Assembly (NCBI RefSeq): GCF_014489115.1
Contig: NZ_JACTAH010000001.1
Coordinates: forward strand, 434,001 to 498,000
Reading direction: 5' to 3'
DNA length: 64,000 nt
From: Thauera sedimentorum
GTDB taxonomy: Bacteria; Pseudomonadota; Gammaproteobacteria; Burkholderiales; Rhodocyclaceae
In this document: in pieces, positions 55,632 to 64,000 of the stretch
How positions within the stretch are numbered: the first letter of the stretch is position 1
Layout: each line of letters opens with the position of its first letter
Notes under the pieces: model-generated
The model's input: only the letters and a program-made list of their open reading frames with translations
Told to the model about the DNA's origin: nothing
Databases searched by the model: none
Translations under genes and position numbers: made by a program

Positions 55632-57382
55632 TGTTGCGCGTCGAGATCATCCAGCCCGATGGCGCGAGCAGGACGGTCGAGGTGCCCGGGGAGGCGGTCA
55701 TCGGCAAGGGTGCCCAGAACGAGATCCGGCTAGACAGCTGGCGGATCGGCAAGGAGCACGCCCATCTGTTCAAGACCCCGGCCGGCGTGCTGATCGAGGA
55801 CGTTGGCGCCTTCGGCGGCGTCAGCGTGAATGGGCAGCGCATCAATGGCCAGTCTTCGCCGCTCAGGCCGGAGGACGTGATCGGGATCGGCCCCTACAAA
55901 CTCAAGGTCGTGGACCTCGGTTCGGTGCTTGCCGAAGCGGGTGAAGGGCGTGATGCGGCGTCTTCTGCGCCGGCGGCCCCCGGGGTGGAGGAGGGGCGAG
56001 TTGCGCCGCCCGGACGCGACCGACCTGACGAGGCCGAGAGCCCGCTGCCATCCGGCGCCGAGCAGGCCCGCCGCCAGCTCGAGTTCGAGTGGCGCAAGCT
56101 GCTGCACGGGCGCCTGCTGGAAGTGATGGACCTGCGTCGCCAGGATGTCCACCAGATGTCCGACGAGCGCCTGCGCGCGGAGACCGCCCGCCTGATCGCC
56201 GAGATCCTCGCTGAAACCGAGGCGGAGATTCCGCCCGAGCTCGACCGCGAGCTGCTCAGCAAGCAGGTGCTCGACGAGGCCATCGGTCTGGGCCCGCTCG
56301 AAGAGCTGCTGGCCGACGACTCGGTGACCGAGGTCATGGTCAACCGCTACGACGAGATCTACATCGAGCGCGCCGGGCGGCTGACGCGCTACCCGCTGGC
56401 CTTCACCGGACACCGGGCGGTGGTGGGGGTGATCGAGCGCATCGTTACCCCGCTCGGGCGGCGCATCGACGAATCCTCGCCCATGGTGGATGCGCGCCTC
56501 AAGGACGGCTCGCGGGTGAATGCCATCATCCCGCCGCTGGCGCTCAAGGGGCCGTGCATCACCATCCGCAAGTTCGCCAAGCGCAAGCTCGATGCTGCCG
56601 ACCTGGTCCGCTTCGGCAGCCTGGATACCGCAATGGCCGCGTTCCTGCAGGTCTGCGTCGAGGCGCGCAAGAACATCATCGTCTCGGGCGGTACCGGTTC
56701 GGGCAAGACCACGCTGCTCAACATCCTGTCCAACTTCATCCCGCCCGGCGAACGCATCATCACCGTGGAGGACGCCGCCGAGCTGAAGCTGCACCACGAG
56801 CACCTGATCAGCCTGGAAGCCCGGCCCTCGAACGTCGAAGGCAAGGGCGCGGTGTCCATCCGCGACCTGGTGCGCAACACCCTGCGGATGCGCCCGGACC
56901 GCATCGTGGTCGGCGAATGCCGCGGCGCCGAGGCGCTCGACATGCTGCAGGCGATGAATACCGGCCACGAAGGCTCGCTCACCACGCTGCACGCCAACAC
57001 CGTGCGCGATGCCCTGGCCCGCCTGGAAACCATGGTGCTGATGGCCGGCATGGATTTGCCGCTGTCGGCCATCCGCGAGCAGATCGCCTCGGCGGTGGAC
57101 ATCGTCATCCAGCAGAACCGCTTCGCCTGCGGCAGCCGCATCGTCACCAGCGTCGCCGAGATCACCGGCATCGAGAGCGGCATCATCCAGATGCAGGAGA
57201 TCTTCCGCTTCCACAACCAGGGCATCGGCGAGAACGGCCGGGTGCATGGTCGCTTCGCCGGCTGCGGCATCGTGCCCAGCTTCTACGACGAACTGCGGGC
57301 CACCGGGCGCGCGCTGGACATCGAGATCTTCATGAGCCATGGCGCCGCCCTCGACGAGCTCGGCGAGGAGCTCGCCCTGTGA
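55631..57382 (+). CDS. tadA: Tad secretion ATPase TadA/CpaF with N-terminal FHA domain
   Basis: 583 residues from ATG 55631, sharing one base with the cpaC stop. Residues ~10-95 form a forkhead-associated domain (VIGKGAQNEI, then RIGKEHAHL). After a Pro/Gly linker comes the T2SSE ATPase: Walker A GGTGSGKT at 353-360 with Lys359, ITVEDAAELKL, MRPDRIVVGECRGAEA (Walker B) and HEGSLTTLHANT. TadA powers pilus assembly. FHA domains bind phosphothreonine; their fusion to TadA suggests control by a Ser/Thr kinase, not seen in this window. Confidence 0.95.
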   Translation: MLRVEIIQPDGASRTVEVPGEAVIGKGAQNEIRLDSWRIGKEHAHLFKTPAGVLIEDVGAFGGVSVNGQRINGQSSPLRPEDVIGIGPYKLKVVDLGSVLAEAGEGRDAASSAPAAPGVEEGRVAPPGRDRPDEAESPLPSGAEQARRQLEFEWRKLLHGRLLEVMDLRRQDVHQMSDERLRAETARLIAEILAETEAEIPPELDRELLSKQVLDEAIGLGPLEELLADDSVTEVMVNRYDEIYIERAGRLTRYPLAFTGHRAVVGVIERIVTPLGRRIDESSPMVDARLKDGSRVNAIIPPLALKGPCITIRKFAKRKLDAADLVRFGSLDTAMAAFLQVCVEARKNIIVSGGTGSGKTTLLNILSNFIPPGERIITVEDAAELKLHHEHLISLEARPSNVEGKGAVSIRDLVRNTLRMRPDRIVVGECRGAEALDMLQAMNTGHEGSLTTLHANTVRDALARLETMVLMAGMDLPLSAIREQIASAVDIVIQQNRFACGSRIVTSVAEITGIESGIIQMQEIFRFHNQGIGENGRVHGRFAGCGIVPSFYDELRATGRALDIEIFMSHGAALDELGEELAL

Positions 57383-58239
57383 GCGACGCCGACATCCTCT
57401 ACCTGGTCACCGGGGTCGTCGCGCTCAGCACGGCGCTGGTGGCCTGGTTCGTCATCGATCTCAGCACCGTCACGATGGCCCGCTACCGCGCCAGCTTCAC
57501 CGAGCGCGCGCACTTCCAGGCCCAGGAGTTCTTTCTCTTCATCGATCCCAGGAAGCTGTTCGTCGCCAATATCGCCGTCATGGCGCTGGGCGCCATCCTG
57601 GTGTGGAGCGTCACCGGCAGCGCGGTCGTCGCCGTGCCGGCCTTCTTCGTGCTGGCCCTGTTGCCGCGCTGGATGTATGCGCTGTTCAGGCGCCGCCGTC
57701 TCGACCGCTTCGAGCAGCAGTTGCCCGACGCCCTGATGATGACCGCCGGCGCGCTGCGCGCCGGCCTGGGCCTCAATTCCGCGCTGGCCCAGCTGGTCGC
57801 CGAGACTTCGCCGCCGATTTCGCAGGAGTTCGGCCTGATGCTGCGCGAGCAGCGCCTCGGGGTGGCACTGGAACAGAGCCTGGGCAACCTCAACCGGCGC
57901 ATCGCCACGCCGTCGACCACGCTGGTGGTCTCGGCCATGCGCATCGCCTCCGAAACCGGCGGCGGCCTGGCCGAGACCCTCGAGCGCACCGCCCAGACCA
58001 TCCGCAGCCGCCTGCAGCTGGAAGGCAAGATCCGCGCGCTCACCGCCCAGGGCAAGCTGCAGGCCTGGGTGGTCGGTGCACTGCCGCTGATCCTGATGCT
58101 GGTGCTCAACAAGATGGAGCCCGAAGCCATGAGCCGGCTGTGGCACACCCGGGAAGGCTGGGCCACGCTGGCCGTCATCGGCCTGCTGGAGTTCCTCGGT
58201 ATCTACGTCATCCGCCGCATCGTGTCGATCGACGTATGA
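57379..58239 (+). CDS. tadB: Tad inner membrane platform protein TadB
   Basis: 286 residues from GTG 57379 (GTGA overlap with tadA). Hydrophobic helices at the N-terminus and twice more at the C-terminus enclose a T2SSF domain: FEQQLPDALMMTAGALRAG and AMRIASETGGGLAETLERTA. It forms the inner membrane platform with TadC. Confidence 0.94.
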   Translation: MSDADILYLVTGVVALSTALVAWFVIDLSTVTMARYRASFTERAHFQAQEFFLFIDPRKLFVANIAVMALGAILVWSVTGSAVVAVPAFFVLALLPRWMYALFRRRRLDRFEQQLPDALMMTAGALRAGLGLNSALAQLVAETSPPISQEFGLMLREQRLGVALEQSLGNLNRRIATPSTTLVVSAMRIASETGGGLAETLERTAQTIRSRLQLEGKIRALTAQGKLQAWVVGALPLILMLVLNKMEPEAMSRLWHTREGWATLAVIGLLEFLGIYVIRRIVSIDV

Positions 58240-58270
58240 ACGGCGATCTCCATTTACGCATGGGCAAGGC

Positions 58271-59188
58271 ATGAACGAAGACACGCTCGTCATCATGGGC
58301 CTGGCATTGGCCGCGGGGCTTGCCATCGCCCTGCTGGCCTGGTCGCTCGGCCGTGCTGTCGCCGAGGTCCCTGACGAAGACCGCGAATACAAGGATCCGC
58401 CGCCGTTGGGCTTTCGCCTGGTGTGGTGGCCCATCCAGTGGATCAGCTACTACCTGGAGCCCCTGCTGCCGGCCAAGCAGCAGACGGCGGTAATGGGCCG
58501 GCTGCGCAAGGCCGGTCTCGACTACGCGCTGCGCCCCGCCCAGTTCGTCGCCGCCCGCCTGGTCGTCGCCCTGCTTGCCGGCGGCTTGTTCTACTGGCTG
58601 CTGGATTCCTTCGACCCGGGCAGGACCGGTGGCGAGCCCTTCGCTGACACCCTGTACTGGCAGGCGGGCCTGTGTGGCGCCCTGTTCGGCTGGCTCTACC
58701 CGGCGATCTGGCTGCGCGACACCATCCAGAGCCGGCGCCGCGAACTGCTCAAGGCGCTGCCCTTCTTCCTCGACATCATCACCCTGTGCGTGGAGGCCGG
58801 GCTGAACTTCCAGGGTGCACTGCACCAGGCCGTGCTCAAGGGGCCGCGGGGCGTGCTGCGCGACGAGTTCCAGCGCGTGCTGCGCGACGTGCGTGCCGGC
58901 AAGCCGCGCGCCGAAGCGCTGCGCACGCTGGCCCAGCGGGTGAGCGAAGGGCCGGTGACCAACTTCGTCGCTTCGGTCATCCAGGCCGAACGGCTGGGCA
59001 TGAATCTCGGCCCCGTACTCCGCGCGCAGGCCGACCAGCAGCGTGTAGAGCGCTTCCTGCGCGCCGAAAAGCTCGCCATGGAAGCGCCGGTGAAGATGCT
59101 CTTCCCGCTGATCGCCTTCATCTTCCCGTGCACTTTCATCGTGCTGTTCTTCCCGATCGTCGTCAGATTCATGGAGGCCGGAATATGA
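58271..59188 (+). CDS. tadC: Tad inner membrane platform protein TadC
   Basis: 305 residues. N-terminal membrane helix, then a T2SSF domain with LKALPFFLDIITLCVEAGLN and NFVASVIQAERLGMNLGPVL, and C-terminal helices (LIAFIFPCTFIVLFFPIVV). Follows tadB by 31 bases and overlaps the next gene as ATGA. Confidence 0.94.
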   Translation: MNEDTLVIMGLALAAGLAIALLAWSLGRAVAEVPDEDREYKDPPPLGFRLVWWPIQWISYYLEPLLPAKQQTAVMGRLRKAGLDYALRPAQFVAARLVVALLAGGLFYWLLDSFDPGRTGGEPFADTLYWQAGLCGALFGWLYPAIWLRDTIQSRRRELLKALPFFLDIITLCVEAGLNFQGALHQAVLKGPRGVLRDEFQRVLRDVRAGKPRAEALRTLAQRVSEGPVTNFVASVIQAERLGMNLGPVLRAQADQQRVERFLRAEKLAMEAPVKMLFPLIAFIFPCTFIVLFFPIVVRFMEAGI

Positions 59189-59673
59189 GAGTTCCCGTGA
59201 TCACGATTTCAAGGCTCGTCGTCGCGTGCCTGGCGCTGCTCCCCCTGCCTGGTCGCGCGATAGATCTAGGCGGAATAGTCCGCAATGCATTCGAGAGGGC
59301 GGTGAGCCAGAAGGCCCACCAAGTCGTCAACGATGCGTTCAGATCGATTTCCACCGTATCGAGCGGACAGGTCGCACGGGATACGGAGCGGCCTGCCGAC
59401 ACCGCCGGGAAGGTCATCCTCTATCGCAATGCCACCTGTGGCTACTGCAAGAAGGCAGCCTCCTACATGCATTCACGCGACATTCCGTTCGTCGAGCGTG
59501 ATGTCAACGCCAGCGCCACGTTCCGTGACGAGTATCGCGCCTACGGCGGGAAGGGCGGGGTGCCGCTGTTGGTCTTCGGTTCGGAAACCCTGCATGGATT
59601 CTCCGAAGCGGCCTTCGACGAGCGCTACGCGCGCATGACTCAGAGTGCCGGCAAAACGAATGCGGTGCCGTGA
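59185..59673 (+). CDS. Exported glutaredoxin-like protein
   Basis: 162 residues. Signal peptide LVVACLALLPLPGRA, a 50-residue helical spacer, then a glutaredoxin fold: VILYRNATCGYCKKA with the redox CGYC at about residues 92-95, and GGVPLLVFG with the cis-Pro. Presence of a signal peptide puts it in the periplasm, unusual for glutaredoxin. It lies two genes before a TadE-like protein with a Cys-rich tail, which may be its client. ATGA overlap with tadC. Confidence 0.87.
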   Translation: MRVPVITISRLVVACLALLPLPGRAIDLGGIVRNAFERAVSQKAHQVVNDAFRSISTVSSGQVARDTERPADTAGKVILYRNATCGYCKKAASYMHSRDIPFVERDVNASATFRDEYRAYGGKGGVPLLVFGSETLHGFSEAAFDERYARMTQSAGKTNAVP

Positions 59674-59680
59674 GCCTTAC

Positions 59681-60094
59681 ATGAGCCAACCCGTCAAGGC
59701 CGTCAGCGGACATTCGATCCGGGGCCCCGAGTTGGCCTACGTCGCAGGCGGGCAGGGCACACCGAGCTTTGCTCTCGTGCTGGCAGCCGGGTTCTGGTCG
59801 CGCTTCGCCGGGCTGATGCTGCGCAGGCCCCCGAAAGGAGCTCAAGGGCTGCTTCTGGTCCGGTGCGCCAGCATCCACACCTTGTTCATGCGCTACTGGC
59901 TCGATATCGCCTGGCTGGACGGTGCAGGCCGCGTGCTGGCCTGTGTCCCGGATCTCGGTCCTTGGCGCGCCCGCGTGGGCCCGCGCGGCACGGTGCATGT
60001 ACTGGAACTCAAGGCCGGCAGCCTGGCCGCGATGGGCATCGAAACGGGCTGCCGCATCGAGCATCCGGCGCTGCAAGGGAGACAGCCAGGATGA
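59681..60094 (+). CDS. DUF192 family protein
   Basis: 137 residues from ATG 59681. DUF192 signatures: FWSRFAGLMLRRPP, LVRCASIHTLFMRYWLDIAWLD and the final ELKAGSLAAMGIETG. DUF192 proteins are small beta-barrels of unknown function. No signal peptide is seen here, although many relatives have one. Its stop overlaps the following start as ATGA. Confidence 0.85.
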   Translation: MSQPVKAVSGHSIRGPELAYVAGGQGTPSFALVLAAGFWSRFAGLMLRRPPKGAQGLLLVRCASIHTLFMRYWLDIAWLDGAGRVLACVPDLGPWRARVGPRGTVHVLELKAGSLAAMGIETGCRIEHPALQGRQPG

Positions 60095-61032
60095 AGCGCC
60101 TCCTGCGTGCCCGGCGCCATCGCGGCGCAGCGATGGTGGAGTTCATCGTGGTCGGCCCGGTGCTCACCCTGCTGGGCCTGGCGAGCCTGCAGTACGGTCT
60201 GCTGTTCTTCCACAAGAACCAGCTCAACCACGCCAGCTTCATGGCTGCGCGCGCCGGCAGCATGGCGCACGCAGATCTCGGCCACGTGCGCGCGGCGCTC
60301 GTGCGCGCCCTGGTGCCGGTGCACGGCGGGGGCGGCAGCACGGCCGAACTGGCCGCCTCGCATGCGCGCGCGCAGGCCGAGGTCGGGCAGTACAGCCGCA
60401 TCGAGCTGCTCAACCCCACGCGCGAATCCTTCGACGACTGGAATTCTCCCCGCCTCGAGGACAAGTACGGCCGGCGCGCGATCCCCAACGCCAACCTGGC
60501 GGCGGCTGACCCGGCACAGGTCGGCTCAGCCTCGGGACAGAGCCTGCAGGATGCCAACCTCCTGAAGCTGCGCATCACCTACGGCTACCGCCCCGCAGTA
60601 CCGTTGGTCGGCCCGATCTACCGACGCTACCTGGCCTGGCTCGATACGGGCGAGGACGCCTTCAATACCGCGCTGATCGAAGCCGGGCGCATCCCGGTGG
60701 TGACGCACGCGACCGTACGCATGCACAGCGACGCCCTCGAGCCGGACGACCCGGTGTCGATGCCCGGGCCGGGCAATGGCGGCGTGCCGACAGACCCCGG
60801 TTCGCCGCCGGTGGTCGATACCCCTCCGCCGGTGTGCGTGACGGTCGGGTGCACCGTCGAAGGCGGCGGAGGGAGCGATGGCGGAGACGATACGCCACCG
60901 GCCTGCAACCCGCAGACCGACCCCTTGGGTTGCCGACCGATCGGCTGCCGCGCGGGCGACCCCAGCTGCGATCCGATGTGCGAGGTCGCCTGCTGCGTTT
61001 CGACCAACCCCCCTGTCAGTTGGCTGCCATGA
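60091..61032 (+). CDS. TadE-like protein with Cys-rich C-terminal tail
   Basis: 313 residues. RGAAMVEFIVVGPVLTLLGLAS is a TadE-type prepilin-like helix with Glu near +3, followed by FFHKNQLNHASFMAARAGSM, a typical TadE continuation. After residue ~215 comes a Pro/Gly-rich segment and then nine cysteines within about 55 residues, including ACC and GCRPIGC. No similar tail occurs in the other TadE-like protein of the operon. The stop overlaps the RHS start as ATGA. Confidence 0.8.
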   Translation: MKRLLRARRHRGAAMVEFIVVGPVLTLLGLASLQYGLLFFHKNQLNHASFMAARAGSMAHADLGHVRAALVRALVPVHGGGGSTAELAASHARAQAEVGQYSRIELLNPTRESFDDWNSPRLEDKYGRRAIPNANLAAADPAQVGSASGQSLQDANLLKLRITYGYRPAVPLVGPIYRRYLAWLDTGEDAFNTALIEAGRIPVVTHATVRMHSDALEPDDPVSMPGPGNGGVPTDPGSPPVVDTPPPVCVTVGCTVEGGGGSDGGDDTPPACNPQTDPLGCRPIGCRAGDPSCDPMCEVACCVSTNPPVSWLP

Positions 61033-64000
61033 CGCCATTGCAACGCTCTGCTCGGATATCGAGTCACGCCACGATCCGGTTCGTGTTCTGCGCCCTGCTG
61101 CTGGCCTCACCGGCCATGGCGCAGATGAGTACGGCTCCGCTCGATTGCGGCGCCGGCCCCGGCGGGGCCACCGACTGCGCCAGCGCAGGTCCGGCCAGCC
61201 CCGGCAACACCAGCGGCACCGAACTGGGTGCGGGCAACCCGATCAACGTCGTCACCGGCAACAAGTACCAGCGCGAGACCGACCTGCCCGCGCTACCTGG
61301 CCCGCTAGGGCTGGAGATCGTGCGCCACTACAACAGCAGCATTCGTGGCCTCGGGCAGATCGGCTACGGCTGGCGGCTGTCCTACGAGACCGATCTGTAC
61401 GCCATCGGCGACACCGTGCAGATCCTCACTGCCGACGGCAGGCGTCTGATCTTCCAGCGCACCCCGCAGGAGCCCGCCGAGTGCGCCGGCAGCAACCCGG
61501 CCGACGGGCGTATCGCCATCCGGCGCAGCGCCGATGGCCGCGAGCACTACCGCTGGATCTGGCCTGGCGGACGGGAGCTGGACTTCAATCCGGACGGGCG
61601 GCTGGTCAGTATCGCCGAACCCAACGGCCCCCTGCTGACCCTGACCCGCGGCCCGCGCGGCGAACTGCTGCAAGTCAGCGACCCGCAAGGGCGTAGCCTG
61701 CTCATGCACTACGGTCCCGCGCAGGGAGACGGCTTCAAGGGCATCGTCGCCATCGACAGCCCGGTGGGCCGCTTCGAGTACGTGCACGAAACCGAAGGAG
61801 CGGGCATCAGCAACCTGCTGCAGGTCCGGTACCCGAACGGGCTGGGCGCGCGGCACTACCACTACGAAACAGAACGGCAGGCCGGCCACCCGCACGCGCT
61901 GACCGGCATCAGCCAGGAGATGCTCGACGGTGAGCGCACGCGCCTGCAGCGGCTGTCCACCTGGGGCTACGACGAGCAGGGGCGGGCCGTCGTCTCGGTG
62001 CGGGGCGAGCCGCGGCGGCTGGATGCAGATGGGCAGCCCGTGGCGGGCACCGGGGTCGAACAGGTGGAGCTGAGCTTCGTCCGACCGAGCCTGCCCGACG
62101 GAGAGCCTGGCGAGACCGTGCTCACCAACAGCCTCGGCCAGCTCACCCGCTACCGGCATGCGCAGATCGGCGGGCAGTACCGGCTGCTCGAAGCGCGCGG
62201 GGCGGGCTGCGCCGGCTGCGGCGAGACCGACGTGCGCTATGGCTACGACCGGCACGGCAGTCTGGTGGAGCAGACCAAGCTCGATCGCAACGGCCAGCCG
62301 CTGTGGAGCCTGCACTGGGAATACGACTCCCTTGGCCGGATCGTGCGCCACTCCCGGCAGGACTGGCAAGCCGGCCGGGTCCTGGCGACCCGGCTGCTGG
62401 AGCGGCGCGAATACGAAGGCCCGCGCGACGCCCCCAGCCTCGTCGCGCGGCCCAGCGTCGTGCCGGGGCGGGAACATCAGCTGCGCATCGACTACAACGA
62501 GCGCGGCCAACCGCTGCGCGTGCACGAGACCGGCTACAGCCCGTTGACCACGGCCGGCGACGTGGCCGCCAATGCAGACCAAGCCACCCGCATCGACCGC
62601 AGCACCACCTACGCTTACCGCACCATCCTGGGCCGCAGCCTGTTGGCCGAAATCGATGGCCCCTTGCCCAACGGGCCGAAAAATGGCCCGGAAGACTCCG
62701 ACATCACCCGCTACGAATGGGATGCGCGCGGCAACTTCATCGTGGTACTCGAGCAAGCGGGCGGGCGGCGAACCGCGCTGCAGTATCACCCGGATACCGG
62801 ACTGCCACAGCGCGTCGTCAACGACGAGGGCGTCGAGGCCACCTTTGCCTACAACCTGCGCGCTCAGCTTGTGAGCGTGCGCAGCCACGGCCCGGGCGGG
62901 TCACCGCCACGCGAACAGCAGATCCGCCACGACGCGCTCGGCCGCCCGGTCGAAGGCGAACACCCCGGAGTGCCCGGCGCCAACTGGCGCCAGGCCTGGG
63001 ACGAGCACGGTCGCTTGCAGTGGCGCGCCTCCGCCCTGGGCGTGTTGAACACCTACGCCTACGACACCGAAGGCCGGCTGATCGAGCAGGGCCGGCACAG
63101 CGCCAGCTTCGAGCAAACCCTGCGGCGCCGCTACGACGAGTCGGGTCGGCTCGCGCACGTCCGGGACAACGCGGGGCGCAGCCTGCAATGGCACTACGAC
63201 GCGCAGGGCCGGCTCGAACGCATGGTTGATGCACTGGGCTTTGGATACCCCGCGCCAGCCGACCCGACGGCTCGCCCGGCCGAAACCGATCCGGCCGGCA
63301 GAATTCTGGCGCTGCGCGACGACTTCGGTCGCACGGTGCTCACGCAGAGCCCGGACAGCGGCACGGTCCTGCGCCAGTTCGACGCCGCTAACCGCCTCGT
63401 GGCGATGCGCGACGCGGGCGGCAACCACGCCCGCTACGACTACGACGCACAAGGCCGCATCCTGCGCCAGACGGTCACCGACGCCCGCAGCGGCAACGAC
63501 GAGGTGACCGTCTGGCGCTACTCGGGCCGGCACTTGGTTGAGCTCGTCCACCCCACCCAAAGCGAACGCTACGAATACGATGCGCGCGGCTATCGCCGCG
63601 CGCGCATCGTCCGCCTCCCCACCGAGCAGGGCGAGCTGACCGCCGTCACCCGCTACGAACATGACGAGGCCGGCCGGCTCGTCGCCACCACCTTGCCCGA
63701 CGGCAGCCGGCTGCGTTACCAGCGCAACGGCCAGGGCCAGGTCGTCGCGCTCACGCGCAATCCGGTGCGCACCGCCTGGCTGCGCTGGCTGGGCCGCGAG
63801 CAGACCATCGCCCGCGGCTTCGAACGCGACCTGATTGGGCTGCGCGGCTACACCACCGGCAACGGCATCGAGACCCACTACCAGCGCAGCCGCAACGGCG
63901 CGCTGGCGCGGGTAGTGCATCGGCACCGCAAGGTGGAGCAGGCGCAGATGGCCCGCCACGGGTCTGCGCCCCTGCGGCTCGGCTACGGCCCGCAGGAGGC
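61029..64000 (+). CDS. Second RHS/YD-repeat protein, truncated by window end
   Basis: The frame is open from ATG 61029 to the end of the window (990 codons seen), so the gene is partial at its 3' side. Signal peptide FCALLLASPAMAQ, then LGAGNPINVVTGNKYQRETD and LPALPGPLGLEIVRHYNSS, strikingly like the N-terminus of the RHS protein at 46.4 kb, followed by many YD repeats (YDSLGR, YEWDARGN, YDAQGR, YDESGR). The C-terminal domain lies beyond the window. The ATGA overlap with the TadE-like gene makes it part of the Tad operon. Confidence 0.9.
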   Translation, partial: MTPLQRSARISSHATIRFVFCALLLASPAMAQMSTAPLDCGAGPGGATDCASAGPASPGNTSGTELGAGNPINVVTGNKYQRETDLPALPGPLGLEIVRHYNSSIRGLGQIGYGWRLSYETDLYAIGDTVQILTADGRRLIFQRTPQEPAECAGSNPADGRIAIRRSADGREHYRWIWPGGRELDFNPDGRLVSIAEPNGPLLTLTRGPRGELLQVSDPQGRSLLMHYGPAQGDGFKGIVAIDSPVGRFEYVHETEGAGISNLLQVRYPNGLGARHYHYETERQAGHPHALTGISQEMLDGERTRLQRLSTWGYDEQGRAVVSVRGEPRRLDADGQPVAGTGVEQVELSFVRPSLPDGEPGETVLTNSLGQLTRYRHAQIGGQYRLLEARGAGCAGCGETDVRYGYDRHGSLVEQTKLDRNGQPLWSLHWEYDSLGRIVRHSRQDWQAGRVLATRLLERREYEGPRDAPSLVARPSVVPGREHQLRIDYNERGQPLRVHETGYSPLTTAGDVAANADQATRIDRSTTYAYRTILGRSLLAEIDGPLPNGPKNGPEDSDITRYEWDARGNFIVVLEQAGGRRTALQYHPDTGLPQRVVNDEGVEATFAYNLRAQLVSVRSHGPGGSPPREQQIRHDALGRPVEGEHPGVPGANWRQAWDEHGRLQWRASALGVLNTYAYDTEGRLIEQGRHSASFEQTLRRRYDESGRLAHVRDNAGRSLQWHYDAQGRLERMVDALGFGYPAPADPTARPAETDPAGRILALRDDFGRTVLTQSPDSGTVLRQFDAANRLVAMRDAGGNHARYDYDAQGRILRQTVTDARSGNDEVTVWRYSGRHLVELVHPTQSERYEYDARGYRRARIVRLPTEQGELTAVTRYEHDEAGRLVATTLPDGSRLRYQRNGQGQVVALTRNPVRTAWLRWLGREQTIARGFERDLIGLRGYTTGNGIETHYQRSRNGALARVVHRHRKVEQAQMARHGSAPLRLGYGPQE

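Noticed and set aside
61305..62888. 527-codon minus-strand frame under the second RHS gene
   Set aside because: The plus frame has signal peptide and YD repeats; the antisense frame is a codon-bias artefact.

Overview
The window is a high-GC bacterial chromosome segment. Gene content and order suggest a betaproteobacterium of the Rhodocyclales (Thauera/Azoarcus-like); this is inferred from order and protein character, not from a search. Supporting blocks are hisC-tyrA-aroA/cmk-rpsA-ihfB-lapA-lapB, thrS-infC-rpmI-rplT-pheS-pheT-ihfA-merR, and surE-pcm-nlpD-rpoS.

Positions 1-35.9 kb are mostly core genome: aromatic amino acid and histidine synthesis, ribosomal protein S1, LPS regulation (LapA/LapB), ugd, cysM, a YdbH-YnbE-YdbL type intermembrane lipid-transport operon, translation factors, the stationary-phase sigma factor operon, a MoxR/DUF58/TgpA/MltB operon on the minus strand, an HDAC-family hydrolase, dapA-bamC, a ribosomal oxygenase and RlmD. 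Three tRNA genes are present: Val-GAC, Pro-GGG and Ser-UGA. No rRNA genes, CRISPR arrays or insertion sequences were seen.

Positions 35.9-48.0 kb, immediately after tRNA-Ser, look accessory. A RelE/Phd-type toxin-antitoxin pair is followed by a minus-strand operon read as lnt-like acyltransferase, then a 1681-residue RHS/YD-repeat protein, then five tandem paralogous lipoproteins. The RHS C-terminal domain carries an H-x3-D-x3-H motif like HET-C/zinc phospholipase C proteins. Between some lipoprotein genes lie intact-frame copies of only the last ~58 codons of the RHS gene. This has the architecture of a polymorphic toxin with an amplified immunity array and orphan toxin tails. The toxin and immunity roles are inferred.

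Positions 48.1-64.0 kb hold a divergently transcribed, tightly overlapping Tad (Flp pilus) operon: pilin-like proteins, TadG/TadE-like proteins, CpaB, a secretin with C-terminal SH3-like domains, a FHA-TadA ATPase, TadB, TadC, an exported glutaredoxin-like protein, a DUF192 protein and a Cys-tailed TadE-like protein. The operon runs by a 4-nt overlap into a second RHS protein, cut off by the window end. Two RHS proteins flanking one Tad machine, one of them inside its operon, with a private Lnt-like enzyme feeding a lipoprotein array, is the most unusual part of the window.

No gene-free stretch exceeds 300 bases.
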